From the NCBI GenBank assembly GCA_002368665.1, contig DFEK01000012.1, positions 40,682 to 104,681 on the forward strand: a stretch of DNA of 64,000 nucleotides, given 5' to 3'. Below, piece by piece: positions 33,447 through 42,120 of the stretch. Made by a program: the position numbers and the translations under genes. This stretch comes from Lachnospiraceae bacterium UBA3804. GTDB taxonomy: Bacteria > Bacillota > Clostridia > Lachnospirales > Lachnospiraceae. Under the pieces are notes generated by a model. The model saw only the letters and a list, made by a program, of their open reading frames with translations. It was not told the origin of the DNA and made no database searches. Every line of letters starts with the position of its first letter. Position 1 is the stretch's first letter.

Positions 33447-33731
33447 ATGATGAATCAGAATGAGATGGGCCTTAAGATTATTCAGCAAAGGACGGAAGTG
33501 TCCAGGGAGTTTTTTGACAAGACCGGCATGGTTATCGGCGCAGGTTTCGGCCCGGGCGCAAGGATGCTTGCAAGTCCGTTATTCGGTATGATGTTTGTAT
33601 CCACGCAAACCGGAGTGTATGATTTTCGTAATCTTGTCGCTCCGGTGGAAACCAAGCAGAACTTTCCCTACAATAACGCAATGCTGAATTTGTGGGACAT
33701 GGCACTCAAGGAAAAGAACAATAACCAATGA
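33447..33731 (+). CDS. Small protein of unknown function
   Basis: A 94-residue protein with a Gly-rich middle (IGAGFGPGARMLASPLFGMMF). I do not recognise it. The start at 33447 is set by AAAGGAGG at 33432-33439; the longer in-frame reading would begin inside the atp terminator. It is monocistronic, with a terminator following. Confidence 0.7.
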   Translation: MMNQNEMGLKIIQQRTEVSREFFDKTGMVIGAGFGPGARMLASPLFGMMFVSTQTGVYDFRNLVAPVETKQNFPYNNAMLNLWDMALKEKNNNQ

Positions 33732-33754
33732 AATGAATAACCGGTAACAAAATG

Positions 33755-33780
33755 AAACGGACAACAAATGTTGTCCGTTT
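33755..33780. terminator. Bidirectional terminator
   Basis: AAACGGACAACA (33755-33766)/TGTTGTCCGTTT (33769-33780), a 12-bp perfect stem with a 2-nt loop, then a T run. It separates the small protein gene from the convergent Smr gene. Confidence 0.88.
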
Positions 33781-33781
33781 T

Positions 33782-34030
33782 TTATCGAAGAACCAGCTCC
33801 GTAATTCCTTCGTTTGCACCGCCCCGGATACTCTTAATCTTCGGCTCAAGGCCGTGTCCGAATTCCCGGCGAATCATGTCTTTGATCCTGGTGCCTCTGT
33901 GAAAACCGTGAATGCAGCGGATCAGGTAAACTCCGCTCCCGGCGTCTTTGACTGCTTTTTCAATTCTGTATTGTGCTTCTTCACTGCTCAGCCCGTGAAG
34001 ATCGAGTTCAATGATTGCGTTAAGATCCAT
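33782..34030 (-). CDS. Stand-alone Smr domain protein
   Basis: An 82-residue Smr domain: LDLHGLSSEEA near the start and IHGFHRGTRIKDMIRREF, the place where MutS2 has HG.G.G.L. Smr domains are nucleases acting on branched DNA or RNA; the variant loop (HGFHRGT) makes activity uncertain. Start after AAAGGAG. Confidence 0.85.
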   Translation of the reverse strand: MDLNAIIELDLHGLSSEEAQYRIEKAVKDAGSGVYLIRCIHGFHRGTRIKDMIRREFGHGLEPKIKSIRGGANEGITELVLR

Positions 34031-34160
34031 GAATTTCTCCTTTGTCCGAATCGGTGTAAGTATATTCTATCAAAAAACCAAGATGGGCGAAAGTCTGTCC
34101 TTTTTCTACGGACTTATGGTAAAATATCTTAGGGCTTGAATTTCATCTGGGGGGAAAAAC

Positions 34161-36122
34161 ATGAACGATAACAATCAAAAATATCTGCATCTTCTGTCCA
34201 AGCGTTTTCCGACGGAGCAGGCGGCTGCGACGGAAATCATAAATCTGCAGGCAATTCTTGCCCTGCCGAAGGGGACGGAACATTTCTTAACCGATATTCA
34301 CGGAGAAGATGAGCAGTTTCTGCATGTCTTAAAGAACGGTTCGGGAACGGTCAGACGAAAGGTCGAGGCCGTCATCGGAACGAAGAAGGACGATGCCTAT
34401 AAGAAAATGCTCACCACCTTAATCTATTATCCAAAGGAAAAACTGGAACTGCTGAAAGAAAGCATAAAGCCCGAGGAGAGGGATGACTGGACCATGGAAA
34501 CACTGCAGTTTCTCGTGGATGTAGTCAAACGCGTATCCTCGAAATATACGCGTTCCAAAGTGCGCCGTGCGATCCCGGAAGAGTATCGATATGTCGTGGA
34601 AGAAATGATCACGGAAAAAGAAGAAATCTACGATAAGGAACGGTATTACAAGGAGATTTTAAAATCCATCGTCGATGTAGGTGTGGCGGATTCCGTGATT
34701 ATCACACTTTGTAATCTGATCCAGCGCCTCGTGGTGGACCATCTTCATATCGTCGGCGATATTTACGACAGAGGTCCGGGGCCGCATATCATCATGGACA
34801 AACTCTGCGAATACCATTCGGTGGATGTGGTCTGGGGAAATCACGATGTGGTCTGGATGGGCGCAGCCTGCGGAAATCCTGCCTGCATTGCCAATGTTAT
34901 CCGTATGTCGGTGCGCTACGGAAACTTAAGCGTTATCGAGGACGGTTACGGAATCAATCTGCTCCCGCTTGCCGCTTTTGCCATGAAGCAGTATGAACAT
35001 ACGGATTTATCCGCATTTCATTTAAAAGAGAATAACCGCGGCGAATTCTTTAATCTGGCTCGTGTGGAAAGCCAGATGTACAAGGCAATCACGATGATTC
35101 AGTTTAAGGTCGAAGGACAGATCATTGCGCGCAATCCGGATTTTGAGATGGATGACCAGAGGCTTCTTCACCAAATCGATTATGATAAGAAGACCGTCCG
35201 GATCGGAGGCGAAGAGTACGAGCTTTCCGACTGTGATTTTCCGACCGTGGACGCAAACGACCCGTATGCGCTCACTCCGGAAGAAGAGCAGGTGATGAAG
35301 CAGTTAATCTACGGATTTACCAACAGTGAGAAACTGAAAAAACATGTCCGTCTGTTATACGAAAAAGGCTCGCTTTACCGCGTATATAACGGCAATTTAA
35401 TCTATCACGGCTGCGTGCCCTTAAATGAGGATGCAAGCTTCAAGCATTCCCTTGTCGGCGGATGCGAAACCTGCGGCCGAGCCATGTATGATATGCTCGA
35501 AGAGCATGCAAGGAAAGGCTTCTACGCCCGCCCGGGCTCGCCGGAGCAGATCAAAGGCGGAGACATCCTCTGGTACTTATGGTGCGGTCCGAAATCACCG
35601 TCCTACGGACGCAGTAAAATGGCCACATTCGAGCGCCTCTTTATCAAGGACGAAGTAACCCATGCCGAGAAAAAGGATGCTTACTATCGTTTTATTGAAA
35701 ACGACGAAAGCGTGGCTTTGGCGATTTTAAAGGAGTTCGGCCTGACCGGTCCGCATTCCCATATTATCAACGGACATGTTCCGGTGGAGACGAAAAAGGG
35801 CCAGACGCCGATTCGCGCGGGCGGTAAAGTGTTGATGATCGACGGTGGTTTTTCCAAAGCATATCATGCCAAAACCGGAATTGCCGGTTATACGCTGGCC
35901 ATCGATTCCCACGGAATGTGGCTTGTGGAACATGAGCAGTTTGAAAGCAAGGATGACGCCATCCGCAGGGAGACCGACATCGTTTCCGATACGCTGACCG
36001 TGGAAAATTTCGAGCGTAGAATGTATGTGGAGGATACCGATATCGGCAGACGGCTGAAGGAAGAAATCCGGGATTTAACGGATTTGCTTTCCGCTTACCG
36101 CAACGGTTTTATCGAGCAATAG
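34161..36122 (+). CDS. fbp: Class III fructose-1,6-bisphosphatase
   Basis: A 653-residue gluconeogenic phosphatase of the Firmicutes class III type. It belongs to the calcineurin-like metallophosphoesterases: FLTDIHGEDEQF, VGDIYDRGP and VWGNHDVVWMG hold the metal ligands, and NGHVPVETKKGQTP lies near residue 537. Length is typical. The start follows GGGGGG by 6 nt. An extended -10 (TGGTAAAAT, 34117-34125) lies upstream. Confidence 0.96.
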   Translation: MNDNNQKYLHLLSKRFPTEQAAATEIINLQAILALPKGTEHFLTDIHGEDEQFLHVLKNGSGTVRRKVEAVIGTKKDDAYKKMLTTLIYYPKEKLELLKESIKPEERDDWTMETLQFLVDVVKRVSSKYTRSKVRRAIPEEYRYVVEEMITEKEEIYDKERYYKEILKSIVDVGVADSVIITLCNLIQRLVVDHLHIVGDIYDRGPGPHIIMDKLCEYHSVDVVWGNHDVVWMGAACGNPACIANVIRMSVRYGNLSVIEDGYGINLLPLAAFAMKQYEHTDLSAFHLKENNRGEFFNLARVESQMYKAITMIQFKVEGQIIARNPDFEMDDQRLLHQIDYDKKTVRIGGEEYELSDCDFPTVDANDPYALTPEEEQVMKQLIYGFTNSEKLKKHVRLLYEKGSLYRVYNGNLIYHGCVPLNEDASFKHSLVGGCETCGRAMYDMLEEHARKGFYARPGSPEQIKGGDILWYLWCGPKSPSYGRSKMATFERLFIKDEVTHAEKKDAYYRFIENDESVALAILKEFGLTGPHSHIINGHVPVETKKGQTPIRAGGKVLMIDGGFSKAYHAKTGIAGYTLAIDSHGMWLVEHEQFESKDDAIRRETDIVSDTLTVENFERRMYVEDTDIGRRLKEEIRDLTDLLSAYRNGFIEQ

Positions 36123-36136
36123 ACGAAGGAGAATAT

Positions 36137-36919
36137 ATGGATTTCGGACGGATATTATCCAAATTGGACCACTGTGTGGAGACGAAGGATTTCGAGGGCG
36201 CCAAGGAACTGCTGCGTTACTGGCTTGAAGATGCGAAAGAGAATAAGAACGAAAGAGGGCAGTTAAGCCTGTATAACGAGTCCATGGGGCTCTACCGCAA
36301 ACTCGGGGAGAAAGAGATGGCGGTAAACTGCGCTAAGAACGCACTGAGCCTGATCCCGAAGACCGGTATGGAGGATACGATTACCGCAGCAACCACGTAC
36401 ATCAACTCCGCGACGGTATACAAGGCTTTCGGCATGGCGGAGCAGGGTGTGCCTTTGTTTGAAAAGGCGAAGGTTATTTACGAAAGAGAATTAAAAGAAG
36501 ATGACGGTCGTCTGGGCGGTTTATACAACAATACCGGCCTTGCGCTAAACGATGTGGGTCGCTACGACGATGCGCTCGCGTCCTACGAAAAAGCGCTTGC
36601 TACGATGGCCAAAGTGCCGAACGGTAATCTGGAAGCAGCCATGACTTACCTTAATATGGCGGATGTTTACGACAAAATGAGGAACGACCCCGAGAGGACT
36701 TCGGACCATACGGCAGAAGAGTGGGAGAATCTGATCACGGAACTGGTGGAAAAGGCGGAAGGATGCCTGGAAGATCCGAATTTGCCACACAACGGATACT
36801 ATGCATTCGTTGCCGAAAAATGTGCACCGAGTTTTGATTACTACGGACGTTTTATGACGAAAATGATTCTGACCGAGAGAGTGAATGAGATCATTGAAAA
36901 GGAGAAAAGTCATTCATGA
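36137..36919 (+). CDS. Tetratricopeptide repeat protein
   Basis: A 260-residue soluble protein with TPR-like units (for example GRLGGLYNNTGLALNDVGRYDDALASYEKAL near 120-150). TPRs are protein-protein interaction scaffolds. It overlaps the DUF4037 gene by 4 bp (ATGA), so the two are probably co-translated partners. Start after AAGGAGA. Confidence 0.85.
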   Translation: MDFGRILSKLDHCVETKDFEGAKELLRYWLEDAKENKNERGQLSLYNESMGLYRKLGEKEMAVNCAKNALSLIPKTGMEDTITAATTYINSATVYKAFGMAEQGVPLFEKAKVIYERELKEDDGRLGGLYNNTGLALNDVGRYDDALASYEKALATMAKVPNGNLEAAMTYLNMADVYDKMRNDPERTSDHTAEEWENLITELVEKAEGCLEDPNLPHNGYYAFVAEKCAPSFDYYGRFMTKMILTERVNEIIEKEKSHS

Positions 36920-37863
36920 AAGGACTGGAGCTTGCTGAAAAATACTACAAAGAATACGGTGAACCGATGTTAAAAGAGCAGTTTCCGGATGTCCTTTCCC
37001 AGATTGCGGTCGGATTGATCGGTAGCGGTTCGGAGTGTTTCGGATATGACGATGAAATCTCCGAGGATCATGACTTTGAGCCGGGGTTTACGATTTTTAT
37101 TCCGGGCGAGGCGTTCATGGATTCGAAGACGGCGTTTCGCATAGAGCGCGCTTATGCGAAGCTTCCGAAGGAATTTATGGGGTATGAAAGAAAGCCCGTC
37201 GGTCCGGTCGGCGGAAACCGCCACGGAGTGGTACGCCTGGACGAGTTTCTGACGGAGAAACTGGGAAATTCCCTGGGCGAGTTAAGTACCGCAGACTGGC
37301 TCCGTTTGCCGGAGAATACCATTCTCGAGGTCAGCAACGGGAAACTCTTTTATGACGGTTCCGGAACGCTTACGGCCATCCGGGAAGGATGTAAAGCAAT
37401 GCCGGAAGATATCCGCCGTAAAAAGATTGCGGGACACCTGCTCAATATGGCGCAGGCCGGACAGTATAACTACTACCGCCTGATCAAGCGGGGCGAAGAA
37501 GGAGCGGCACAGCTGGCACTTTTTATATTTGTACAAAGTGCAATTCAGGTAATCTACAGCTTAAACCATGCATTGATGCCTTACTATAAGTGGGCGTTTC
37601 GAGGAATGCGGGATTTGGCTGTTTTATCGAATCTGGAGGCTCCGCTTACGGAACTTCTGACAACGCCGAATACGAAAGAGTACAGCTTAAGGAAAGCCAA
37701 TACCGTGGAAGAGATTGCGGGAGTAATTATTTCGGAACTGAATAAACAGGGCATTTCCGAGGCGGACTGCGGCGATCTGGAAAAGCATGCCTATTCGGTA
37801 AACGATTCGATCAAAGATACTGAGATTCGCTACCTGCATATTCTTGCGGCGGTGCGTGAATGA
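36916..37863 (+). CDS. DUF4037 nucleotidyltransferase-like protein
   Basis: A 315-residue protein with a minimal nucleotidyltransferase-fold signature: GLIGSGSECFGYDDEISEDHDF (Gly-Ser then paired acidic residues), followed by an all-helical DUF4037 domain. Relatives are annotated as predicted nucleotidyltransferases of unknown substrate. Translational coupling with the upstream TPR protein suggests a two-component complex. Confidence 0.82.
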   Translation: MKGLELAEKYYKEYGEPMLKEQFPDVLSQIAVGLIGSGSECFGYDDEISEDHDFEPGFTIFIPGEAFMDSKTAFRIERAYAKLPKEFMGYERKPVGPVGGNRHGVVRLDEFLTEKLGNSLGELSTADWLRLPENTILEVSNGKLFYDGSGTLTAIREGCKAMPEDIRRKKIAGHLLNMAQAGQYNYYRLIKRGEEGAAQLALFIFVQSAIQVIYSLNHALMPYYKWAFRGMRDLAVLSNLEAPLTELLTTPNTKEYSLRKANTVEEIAGVIISELNKQGISEADCGDLEKHAYSVNDSIKDTEIRYLHILAAVRE

Positions 37864-37872
37864 TGATATAAT
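37844..37872 (+). promoter_or_regulatory. Promoter of the zinc-ribbon protein gene
   Basis: TTGCGG (37844-37849), a 17-bp spacer and TATAAT (37867-37872), overlapping the end of the DUF4037 gene. Confidence 0.65.
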
Positions 37873-37922
37873 ATTTTCGTATTTATGATTGGGGAAAACT
37901 CAATGAGAGGGGGATATACAGT

Positions 37923-38690
37923 ATGAAATGTGAAGTATGCGGCGCTGAGTTATCTTCGGAAGCTTTGGAGTTAAACAGCTGTATGAAATGCGGTGCGATC
38001 ATCGATATCGATGCGCCGATGAAAGATATCAGCCAGTATAAAAGAAAAGCAGAGTTCGTGGACAGCGTGCAGAGCCTGATGAATACGAACTTAACACAGA
38101 CCCGTGCGGTGGAAGAACAGAAGCAGGAAACCTTAAAGAAGGTGAACGATGCATTCGAATATCGTGCGGAGATTATCGCCAGCAATCCGGACGGAACCAT
38201 CAGCGGAGAGAAACTGAATTCCCAGTTAAAAGTATATGCGGAAAAAGGATGGAGACTGGCCAATTCCTTCTGCAACGTGATCGGAAAAAGTCAGGTGGGA
38301 GGTTACGGCGGCGTTACGGGAGGCCTTGCGGCTAACGGATCCGTTCCCATCACCCAGATCATTCTGATCTTTGAAAGAAGAACCGGTGCAGCCAGAAGAC
38401 CGATTCCTCCCACAGCACCCGGACAGGGCGCGCAGGGAGTACCCGGTGGCGTACCCGTAAAACCCGCTCAGCCGAATCCTCAGGCAGCACCGCAGGGTGC
38501 ACCGAGAGACGGCGATCTCTTCGCGGGAAAGAAGCCCATGCCCAGACCGATGACACAGGAAGAGTTAAATCAGGTCAATAAGCAGAAGCCCCTTCCCGGA
38601 CAGCCTGTTAAACCGCAGGACTCCGACGGGGAGCCTCCTAAGGGACAGGGCGGCGGAGAAGGCGGACCGAGAATCATTCCGCTTCGCTAA
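37923..38690 (+). CDS. Zinc-ribbon protein with DUF4177-like domain and Pro/Gly-rich tail
   Basis: A 255-residue protein. Residues 1-25 form a zinc ribbon (CEVCGAE, then CMKCGA). A helical segment leads to a DUF4177-like domain (about 105-155, AEKGWRLANSF and ILIFERR). The last 100 residues are rich in Pro, Gly, Gln and Lys and probably disordered. Function unknown. The start follows GAGGGGG. Confidence 0.7.
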   Translation: MKCEVCGAELSSEALELNSCMKCGAIIDIDAPMKDISQYKRKAEFVDSVQSLMNTNLTQTRAVEEQKQETLKKVNDAFEYRAEIIASNPDGTISGEKLNSQLKVYAEKGWRLANSFCNVIGKSQVGGYGGVTGGLAANGSVPITQIILIFERRTGAARRPIPPTAPGQGAQGVPGGVPVKPAQPNPQAAPQGAPRDGDLFAGKKPMPRPMTQEELNQVNKQKPLPGQPVKPQDSDGEPPKGQGGGEGGPRIIPLR

Positions 38691-38718
38691 ATATGAATCC
38701 ATATTGAAATACCATAAT

Positions 38719-38745
38719 AAAATGCGCACATTACGTGCGCATTTT
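38719..38745 (+). terminator. Terminator after the zinc-ribbon gene
   Basis: AAAATGCGCAC/GTGCGCATTTT, an 11-bp perfect stem with an ATTAC loop and T tract. Confidence 0.85.
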
Positions 38746-38779
38746 ACGCAACCGGAAGAAAAGTCGGAAAGGAAACAGA

Positions 38780-38956
38780 ATGGATATTTGTTGTGAAGAA
38801 TGCGCAAACTTCGTCTATGACGACGATGAAGAAGAATATGTCTGCTGCGTGAGTATGGACGAGGATGATTATATCCGTTTAAATACGGATTCCCATTACC
38901 AGTGCCCGTATTATCAGTGCGGGGACGAATATAAGATCGTTCGTCATCAGATGTAA
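38780..38956 (+). CDS. DUF6472 small Cys-rich protein
   Basis: A 58-residue protein: MDICCEECANFVYDDDEEEYVCCVSMDEDDY, then HYQCPYYQCGDEYKIVRHQM. This is the compact Cys-rich, probably metal-binding DUF6472 protein that is common in Lachnospiraceae and related Clostridia. The start at 38780 follows GGAAAGGA. Function unknown. Confidence 0.85.
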   Translation: MDICCEECANFVYDDDEEEYVCCVSMDEDDYIRLNTDSHYQCPYYQCGDEYKIVRHQM

Positions 38957-38998
38957 AACGGCAGCCGGCCTTTTTAACATAAGACAGGGGGGATTAAA

Positions 38999-39757
38999 AT
39001 GGAAGGCTTGGAAACATTAAAACAATGGGTGGAAGAGAGCAATAATATTGTTTTCTTCGGCGGAGCCGGAGTCTCCACGGAGAGCGGAATTCCGGACTTT
39101 CGAAGCGTCGACGGACTGTATCATCAGAAGTACGATTATCCTCCGGAGACGATTTTAAGTCACACATTCTTTATGCGTAAAACTTCGGAGTTTTACAAAT
39201 TCTATGCGGACAAGCTGCTTTTGGAAGGCGCCAAACCCAATGCCGCACATTTAAAACTTGCGGAGTGGGAACGCATGGGCAAATTAAAGGCAGTCATTAC
39301 GCAGAATATCGACGGCCTGCATCAGATGGCCGGAAGCAAAGAGGTTCTGGAACTTCACGGCAGTGTACAGAGAAATAACTGCATGAAGTGCGGAGCATTC
39401 TATGATTTCCATACGGTAAAAGAGAAAGTGGAGCGATCCGGTGCCGAACTGGATGCCAAAGATCCGGACTACATGGTGCCGAAATGCGATAAATGCGGCG
39501 GAACGATCAAGCCGGATGTGGTACTTTATGAAGAAGGCCTGGACGATGATGTCATCACCAAATCCGTCAACTACATCGCAAATGCGGATATTCTGATCAT
39601 CGGCGGAACATCGCTTGTGGTTTATCCGGCAGCGGGACTGATTGATTATTACAGAGGAAAGAAGCTGGTTTTGGTAAATCTTTCCGCCACACCGCAGGAT
39701 TCCAGGGCGGATCTGATCGTCCGCGGTAAAATCGGAGAAGTATTCTCGCAGTTGTAA
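38999..39757 (+). CDS. cobB: NAD-dependent protein deacylase (sirtuin)
   Basis: A 252-residue Sir2 family enzyme: GGAGVSTESGIPDFRS, ITQNIDGLH, catalytic His in ELHGS and four zinc cysteines (CMKC, CDKC). It removes acyl groups from lysines using NAD+. Full length, start after GGGGGG. Confidence 0.95.
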   Translation: MEGLETLKQWVEESNNIVFFGGAGVSTESGIPDFRSVDGLYHQKYDYPPETILSHTFFMRKTSEFYKFYADKLLLEGAKPNAAHLKLAEWERMGKLKAVITQNIDGLHQMAGSKEVLELHGSVQRNNCMKCGAFYDFHTVKEKVERSGAELDAKDPDYMVPKCDKCGGTIKPDVVLYEEGLDDDVITKSVNYIANADILIIGGTSLVVYPAAGLIDYYRGKKLVLVNLSATPQDSRADLIVRGKIGEVFSQL

Positions 39758-39794
39758 AATGGGTAAAATCGCCCGTGAAAATTGAAAAAACTGC

Positions 39795-39823
39795 TTGAAA
39801 GTCGCGGATTTATGTGTTAAACT
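39795..39823 (+). promoter_or_regulatory. Promoter of the rpsF-ssb-rpsR operon
   Basis: TTGAAA (39795-39800), a 17-bp spacer and TAAACT (39818-39823). The roughly 65-nt leader could hold an S6:S18 autoregulatory hairpin, but I could not confirm the motif. Confidence 0.7.
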
Positions 39824-39894
39824 GTAACTCCGTGATGTAAAATTCCTTGCTCGCTGCCAGACAGTGGGCCAGAGACCAAAAGGAGGTAACTAGC

Positions 39895-40185
39895 ATGAAC
39901 AAGTATGAATTATGCGTTGTTGTCAATGCTAAACTCGAAGACGATGGAAGAGCTGCCGTTGTTGATAAAGCAAAGGCTCTCATCGAAAGATTCGGTGGTA
40001 CGATTACCAATGTGGACGACTGGGGCAAGAAGAGACTTGCTTACGAAGTTCAGAAAATGAAGGAAGCGTACTACTATTTCATCCAGTTCGAGGCTGAAGC
40101 AACCGCTCCGATCGAAATCGAAAACAGAGTTCGTATCATGGACGGTGTTATCAGATACTTATGCGTTAGACAGGACGAAGAATAG
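39895..40185 (+). CDS. rpsF: Ribosomal protein bS6
   Basis: A 96-residue 30S protein: MNKYELCVVVNAKLEDD, GTITNVDDWGKKRLAYEVQKMKEAYYY. The start at 39895 follows AAAGGAGGTAACTAGC. First gene of the conserved rpsF-ssb-rpsR operon. Confidence 0.97.
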   Translation: MNKYELCVVVNAKLEDDGRAAVVDKAKALIERFGGTITNVDDWGKKRLAYEVQKMKEAYYYFIQFEAEATAPIEIENRVRIMDGVIRYLCVRQDEE

Positions 40186-40198
40186 AAAGTAGGTACAT

Positions 40199-40636
40199 AT
40201 GAATAAAGTGATACTTATGGGCCGTTTGACCCGCGATCCCGATGTCAGATATTCTCAGGGTGAGAATTCTACAGCAGTTGCAAGATATTCACTTGCAGTG
40301 GACAGAAGATTTTCCAGAAATGACGAGAACAGCACGGATTTCATTAACATTGTTGCTTTTGGAAAGGCCGGCGAATTTGCCGAGAAATATCTTCACAAAG
40401 GAACCAAGGTACTGGTAACCGGAAGAATTCAGACCGGAAGCTATACCAACAAAGAGGGACAGAAAGTATACACGACGGACGTCGTTGCCGAGGACCAGGA
40501 ATTTGCTGAGAGCAAAAATGCCGCAGGCAGCGCACCCGCAGGAGATTCCGGATTTTCCGGAGGATCGGACAAGGGCGGAGCAGATGATGATTTCATGAAG
40601 TTTGATTCCGGTTCCGACACAGCCTTGCCGTTCTAA
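40199..40636 (+). CDS. ssb: Single-stranded DNA-binding protein
   Basis: A 145-residue OB-fold protein: MNKVILMGRLTRDPDVRY, DFINIVAFGKAGEFAEKYL and a Gly/Ser-rich linker ending in the acidic tip DTALPF that recruits replication partners. Between rpsF and rpsR, as usual. Confidence 0.97.
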   Translation: MNKVILMGRLTRDPDVRYSQGENSTAVARYSLAVDRRFSRNDENSTDFINIVAFGKAGEFAEKYLHKGTKVLVTGRIQTGSYTNKEGQKVYTTDVVAEDQEFAESKNAAGSAPAGDSGFSGGSDKGGADDDFMKFDSGSDTALPF

Positions 40637-40665
40637 GTTTGAGGATTTCATAAGGAGGCAGAAAA

Positions 40666-40929
40666 ATGGCTTTTGCAAAGACAGATAAACCTGATTTTCC
40701 GATGAGAAGAAAAGGCGGAATCCACAGAAGAAAGAAAGTTTGCGCATTCTGTGGCAAAGATAATGTAATCGATTACAAGGATACCGCTAAGTTAAAGAGA
40801 TTCGTATCCGAAAGAGGTAAGATTCTTCCCAGAAGAATCACCGGCAACTGTGCAAAGCATCAGAGAGCACTTACTGTTGCTATTAAGCGTGCCCGTCACG
40901 TTGCACTTATGCCCTACGTAATGGATTAA
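40666..40929 (+). CDS. rpsR: Ribosomal protein bS18
   Basis: An 87-residue 30S protein with a Cys-containing N-terminus (KVCAFCGKDNVIDYKD), RGKILPRRITGNCAKHQR and AIKRARHVALMPYV. It binds S6 on the platform. Terminator follows. Confidence 0.97.
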   Translation: MAFAKTDKPDFPMRRKGGIHRRKKVCAFCGKDNVIDYKDTAKLKRFVSERGKILPRRITGNCAKHQRALTVAIKRARHVALMPYVMD

Positions 40930-40947
40930 TTCAATCAGATTGGAAAG

Positions 40948-40973
40948 CTCCGGTTTTCGACCGGAGTTTTTTT
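40948..40973 (+). terminator. Terminator of the rpsF-ssb-rpsR operon
   Basis: CTCCGGT/ACCGGAG stem with a TTTCG loop and a seven-T run. Confidence 0.9.
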
Positions 40974-40997
40974 GATTCCGAAATATGAAAAAAACAA

Positions 40998-41027
40998 GAG
41001 GGGGTACGATGATCACCGTACTCCCTC
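40998..41027 (-). terminator. Terminator of the pilin gene
   Basis: GAGGGAGTACG/CGTACCCCCTC stem read on the minus strand, followed by TTGTTTTTTTT. Confidence 0.75.
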
Positions 41028-41064
41028 CTGTTTTTATAGGATTGATGGATTAGTATGTAAGCGT

Positions 41065-41730
41065 TTATCTGTGTGCGTGGAAAGGTGCAACATACTCACC
41101 TTTCAGATAGCGGGGATCCGGATTCGGCCAAAGCTGGTATTGAATATATCCGTTTGTAACACCCTCACCGTCGGTTCCTTTCGGAACATAGCAGGCCCAA
41201 ACTTCGCAATCGCCGGTATCAAGTCTCTTGGCACATCTGAAGGAGCGGAGATCTTCTTCCTGGTATGCCATGGAATCGATATTGGTGGACAGTTCCTCTG
41301 CCATGCAGGTATACAAATATTTGCAGTCGCTTCGTGCATTTCGAATCTGTCCGCCTCTGGTATGATCGCCCCATTTCTGAATGGCTTCAGAACTGATGTC
41401 ACCCGATCTGGTCATTGTAAATTCGAATACATTGGTAAGCGTATAAGTATTTCCGTCGTAATCGGTTACCGTGTATTCAACATGGTTTCCTTTATTCGTT
41501 ACCGCCATCCACTCCTCGGCGGCCTGCGGGTCTACCGCACAAATACGTTCCAGGGTTTCTCCGATAATCTGCGCTCCCTGCATATCACGTACCTTTCTGG
41601 CACGTTTGTAATACTTGATCATACTCGGTGCGATAATAGCGGTCAGAATCGCAAGAATCGCAATTACGATAATTAATTCAACTAGGGAAAAACCTAAATT
41701 GTTCTTTTTCAAACCTCTCATTTTCTTCAT
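41065..41730 (-). CDS. Type IV pilin-like protein
   Basis: A 221-residue protein with a short basic leader ending in Gly and the classic prepilin N-helix GFSLVELIIVIAILAILTAI, so it should be cut by prepilin peptidase and assembled into a pilus or pseudopilus. The C-terminal globular part has several Cys. No other pilus genes are nearby, so it may be an orphan major pilin. The start at 41730 follows AGGTGATTGGT. A c-di-GMP-I riboswitch lies directly upstream. Confidence 0.85.
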   Translation of the reverse strand: MKKMRGLKKNNLGFSLVELIIVIAILAILTAIIAPSMIKYYKRARKVRDMQGAQIIGETLERICAVDPQAAEEWMAVTNKGNHVEYTVTDYDGNTYTLTNVFEFTMTRSGDISSEAIQKWGDHTRGGQIRNARSDCKYLYTCMAEELSTNIDSMAYQEEDLRSFRCAKRLDTGDCEVWACYVPKGTDGEGVTNGYIQYQLWPNPDPRYLKGEYVAPFHAHR

Positions 41731-41811
41731 ACCAATCACCTGTCCCTTTTCTCCTAAGGTTAACGGTTTCATCAATCCCCTACATACGGCCGAGTGCCGT
41801 ATAACAAAAAA

Positions 41812-41838
41812 TCCACTGTACCGAATCGGCAAAGTGGA
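41812..41838 (-). terminator. Riboswitch-associated terminator
   Basis: On the minus strand TCCACT-TT-GCCGA/CGGT-AC-AGTGGA followed by six Ts. It lies between the c-di-GMP aptamer and the pilin gene and is the likely expression platform. A second hairpin, ATACGGC/GCCGTAT at 41784-41802, follows. Confidence 0.75.
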
Positions 41839-41847
41839 AATCGTAAG

Positions 41848-41918
41848 ATGCAACTGGCTGCCATGTGAAAGGCCCTATAGCTTTGCGTCACAGAATTTCT
41901 TCTGCTTTGCCGTGATAT
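41848..41918 (-). promoter_or_regulatory. c-di-GMP-I (GEMM) riboswitch aptamer controlling the pilin gene
   Basis: Read on the minus strand, the segment has CACGGCAAAGC, the hallmark GACGCAAAGC (including the GNRA-like turn) and, after a GGGCC segment, CATGGCAGCCAGTTGC, the usual GEMM order. It lies about 120 bp before a type IV pilin gene. A -10 (TATAAT, 41948-41953) precedes it and a terminator follows. Because c-di-GMP favours sessile life, regulation of a pilin is expected. Whether binding turns the gene on or off must be tested. Confidence 0.85.
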
Positions 41919-41947
41919 GATGGATTTTTGTTCATCCTTGTAAGTTC

Positions 41948-41953
41948 ATTATA
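41948..41953 (-). promoter_or_regulatory. -10 element of the riboswitch-pilin transcript
   Basis: TATAAT on the minus strand; the -35 is weak. Transcription would begin about 20-25 nt before the aptamer. Confidence 0.5.
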
Positions 41954-42070
41954 TCACTTGTTTCGGTTTTGTATACCCCCATTCATGCTTATTTTTCGCT
42001 ATTTTGTGCACACTTGTGATGAGGAAGTCCTCACTTTACTATATGTTGTATGGTAAGAATTTCAGTTTTG

Positions 42071-42079
42071 TGCTATAAT
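42071..42079 (+). promoter_or_regulatory. Extended -10 promoter of gdpP
   Basis: TGCTATAAT, an extended -10 motif about 40 bp upstream of the gdpP start; -35 not obvious. Confidence 0.55.
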
Positions 42080-42120
42080 CAACTTTGTATATCGTAATCC
42101 CTTCGGGGAGGGAGGTAAAG

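Noticed and set aside
40972..41676. Long plus-strand reading frame opposite the pilin gene
   Set aside because: The minus-strand protein has a textbook prepilin helix, ribosome site and riboswitch; the plus frame is its shadow.
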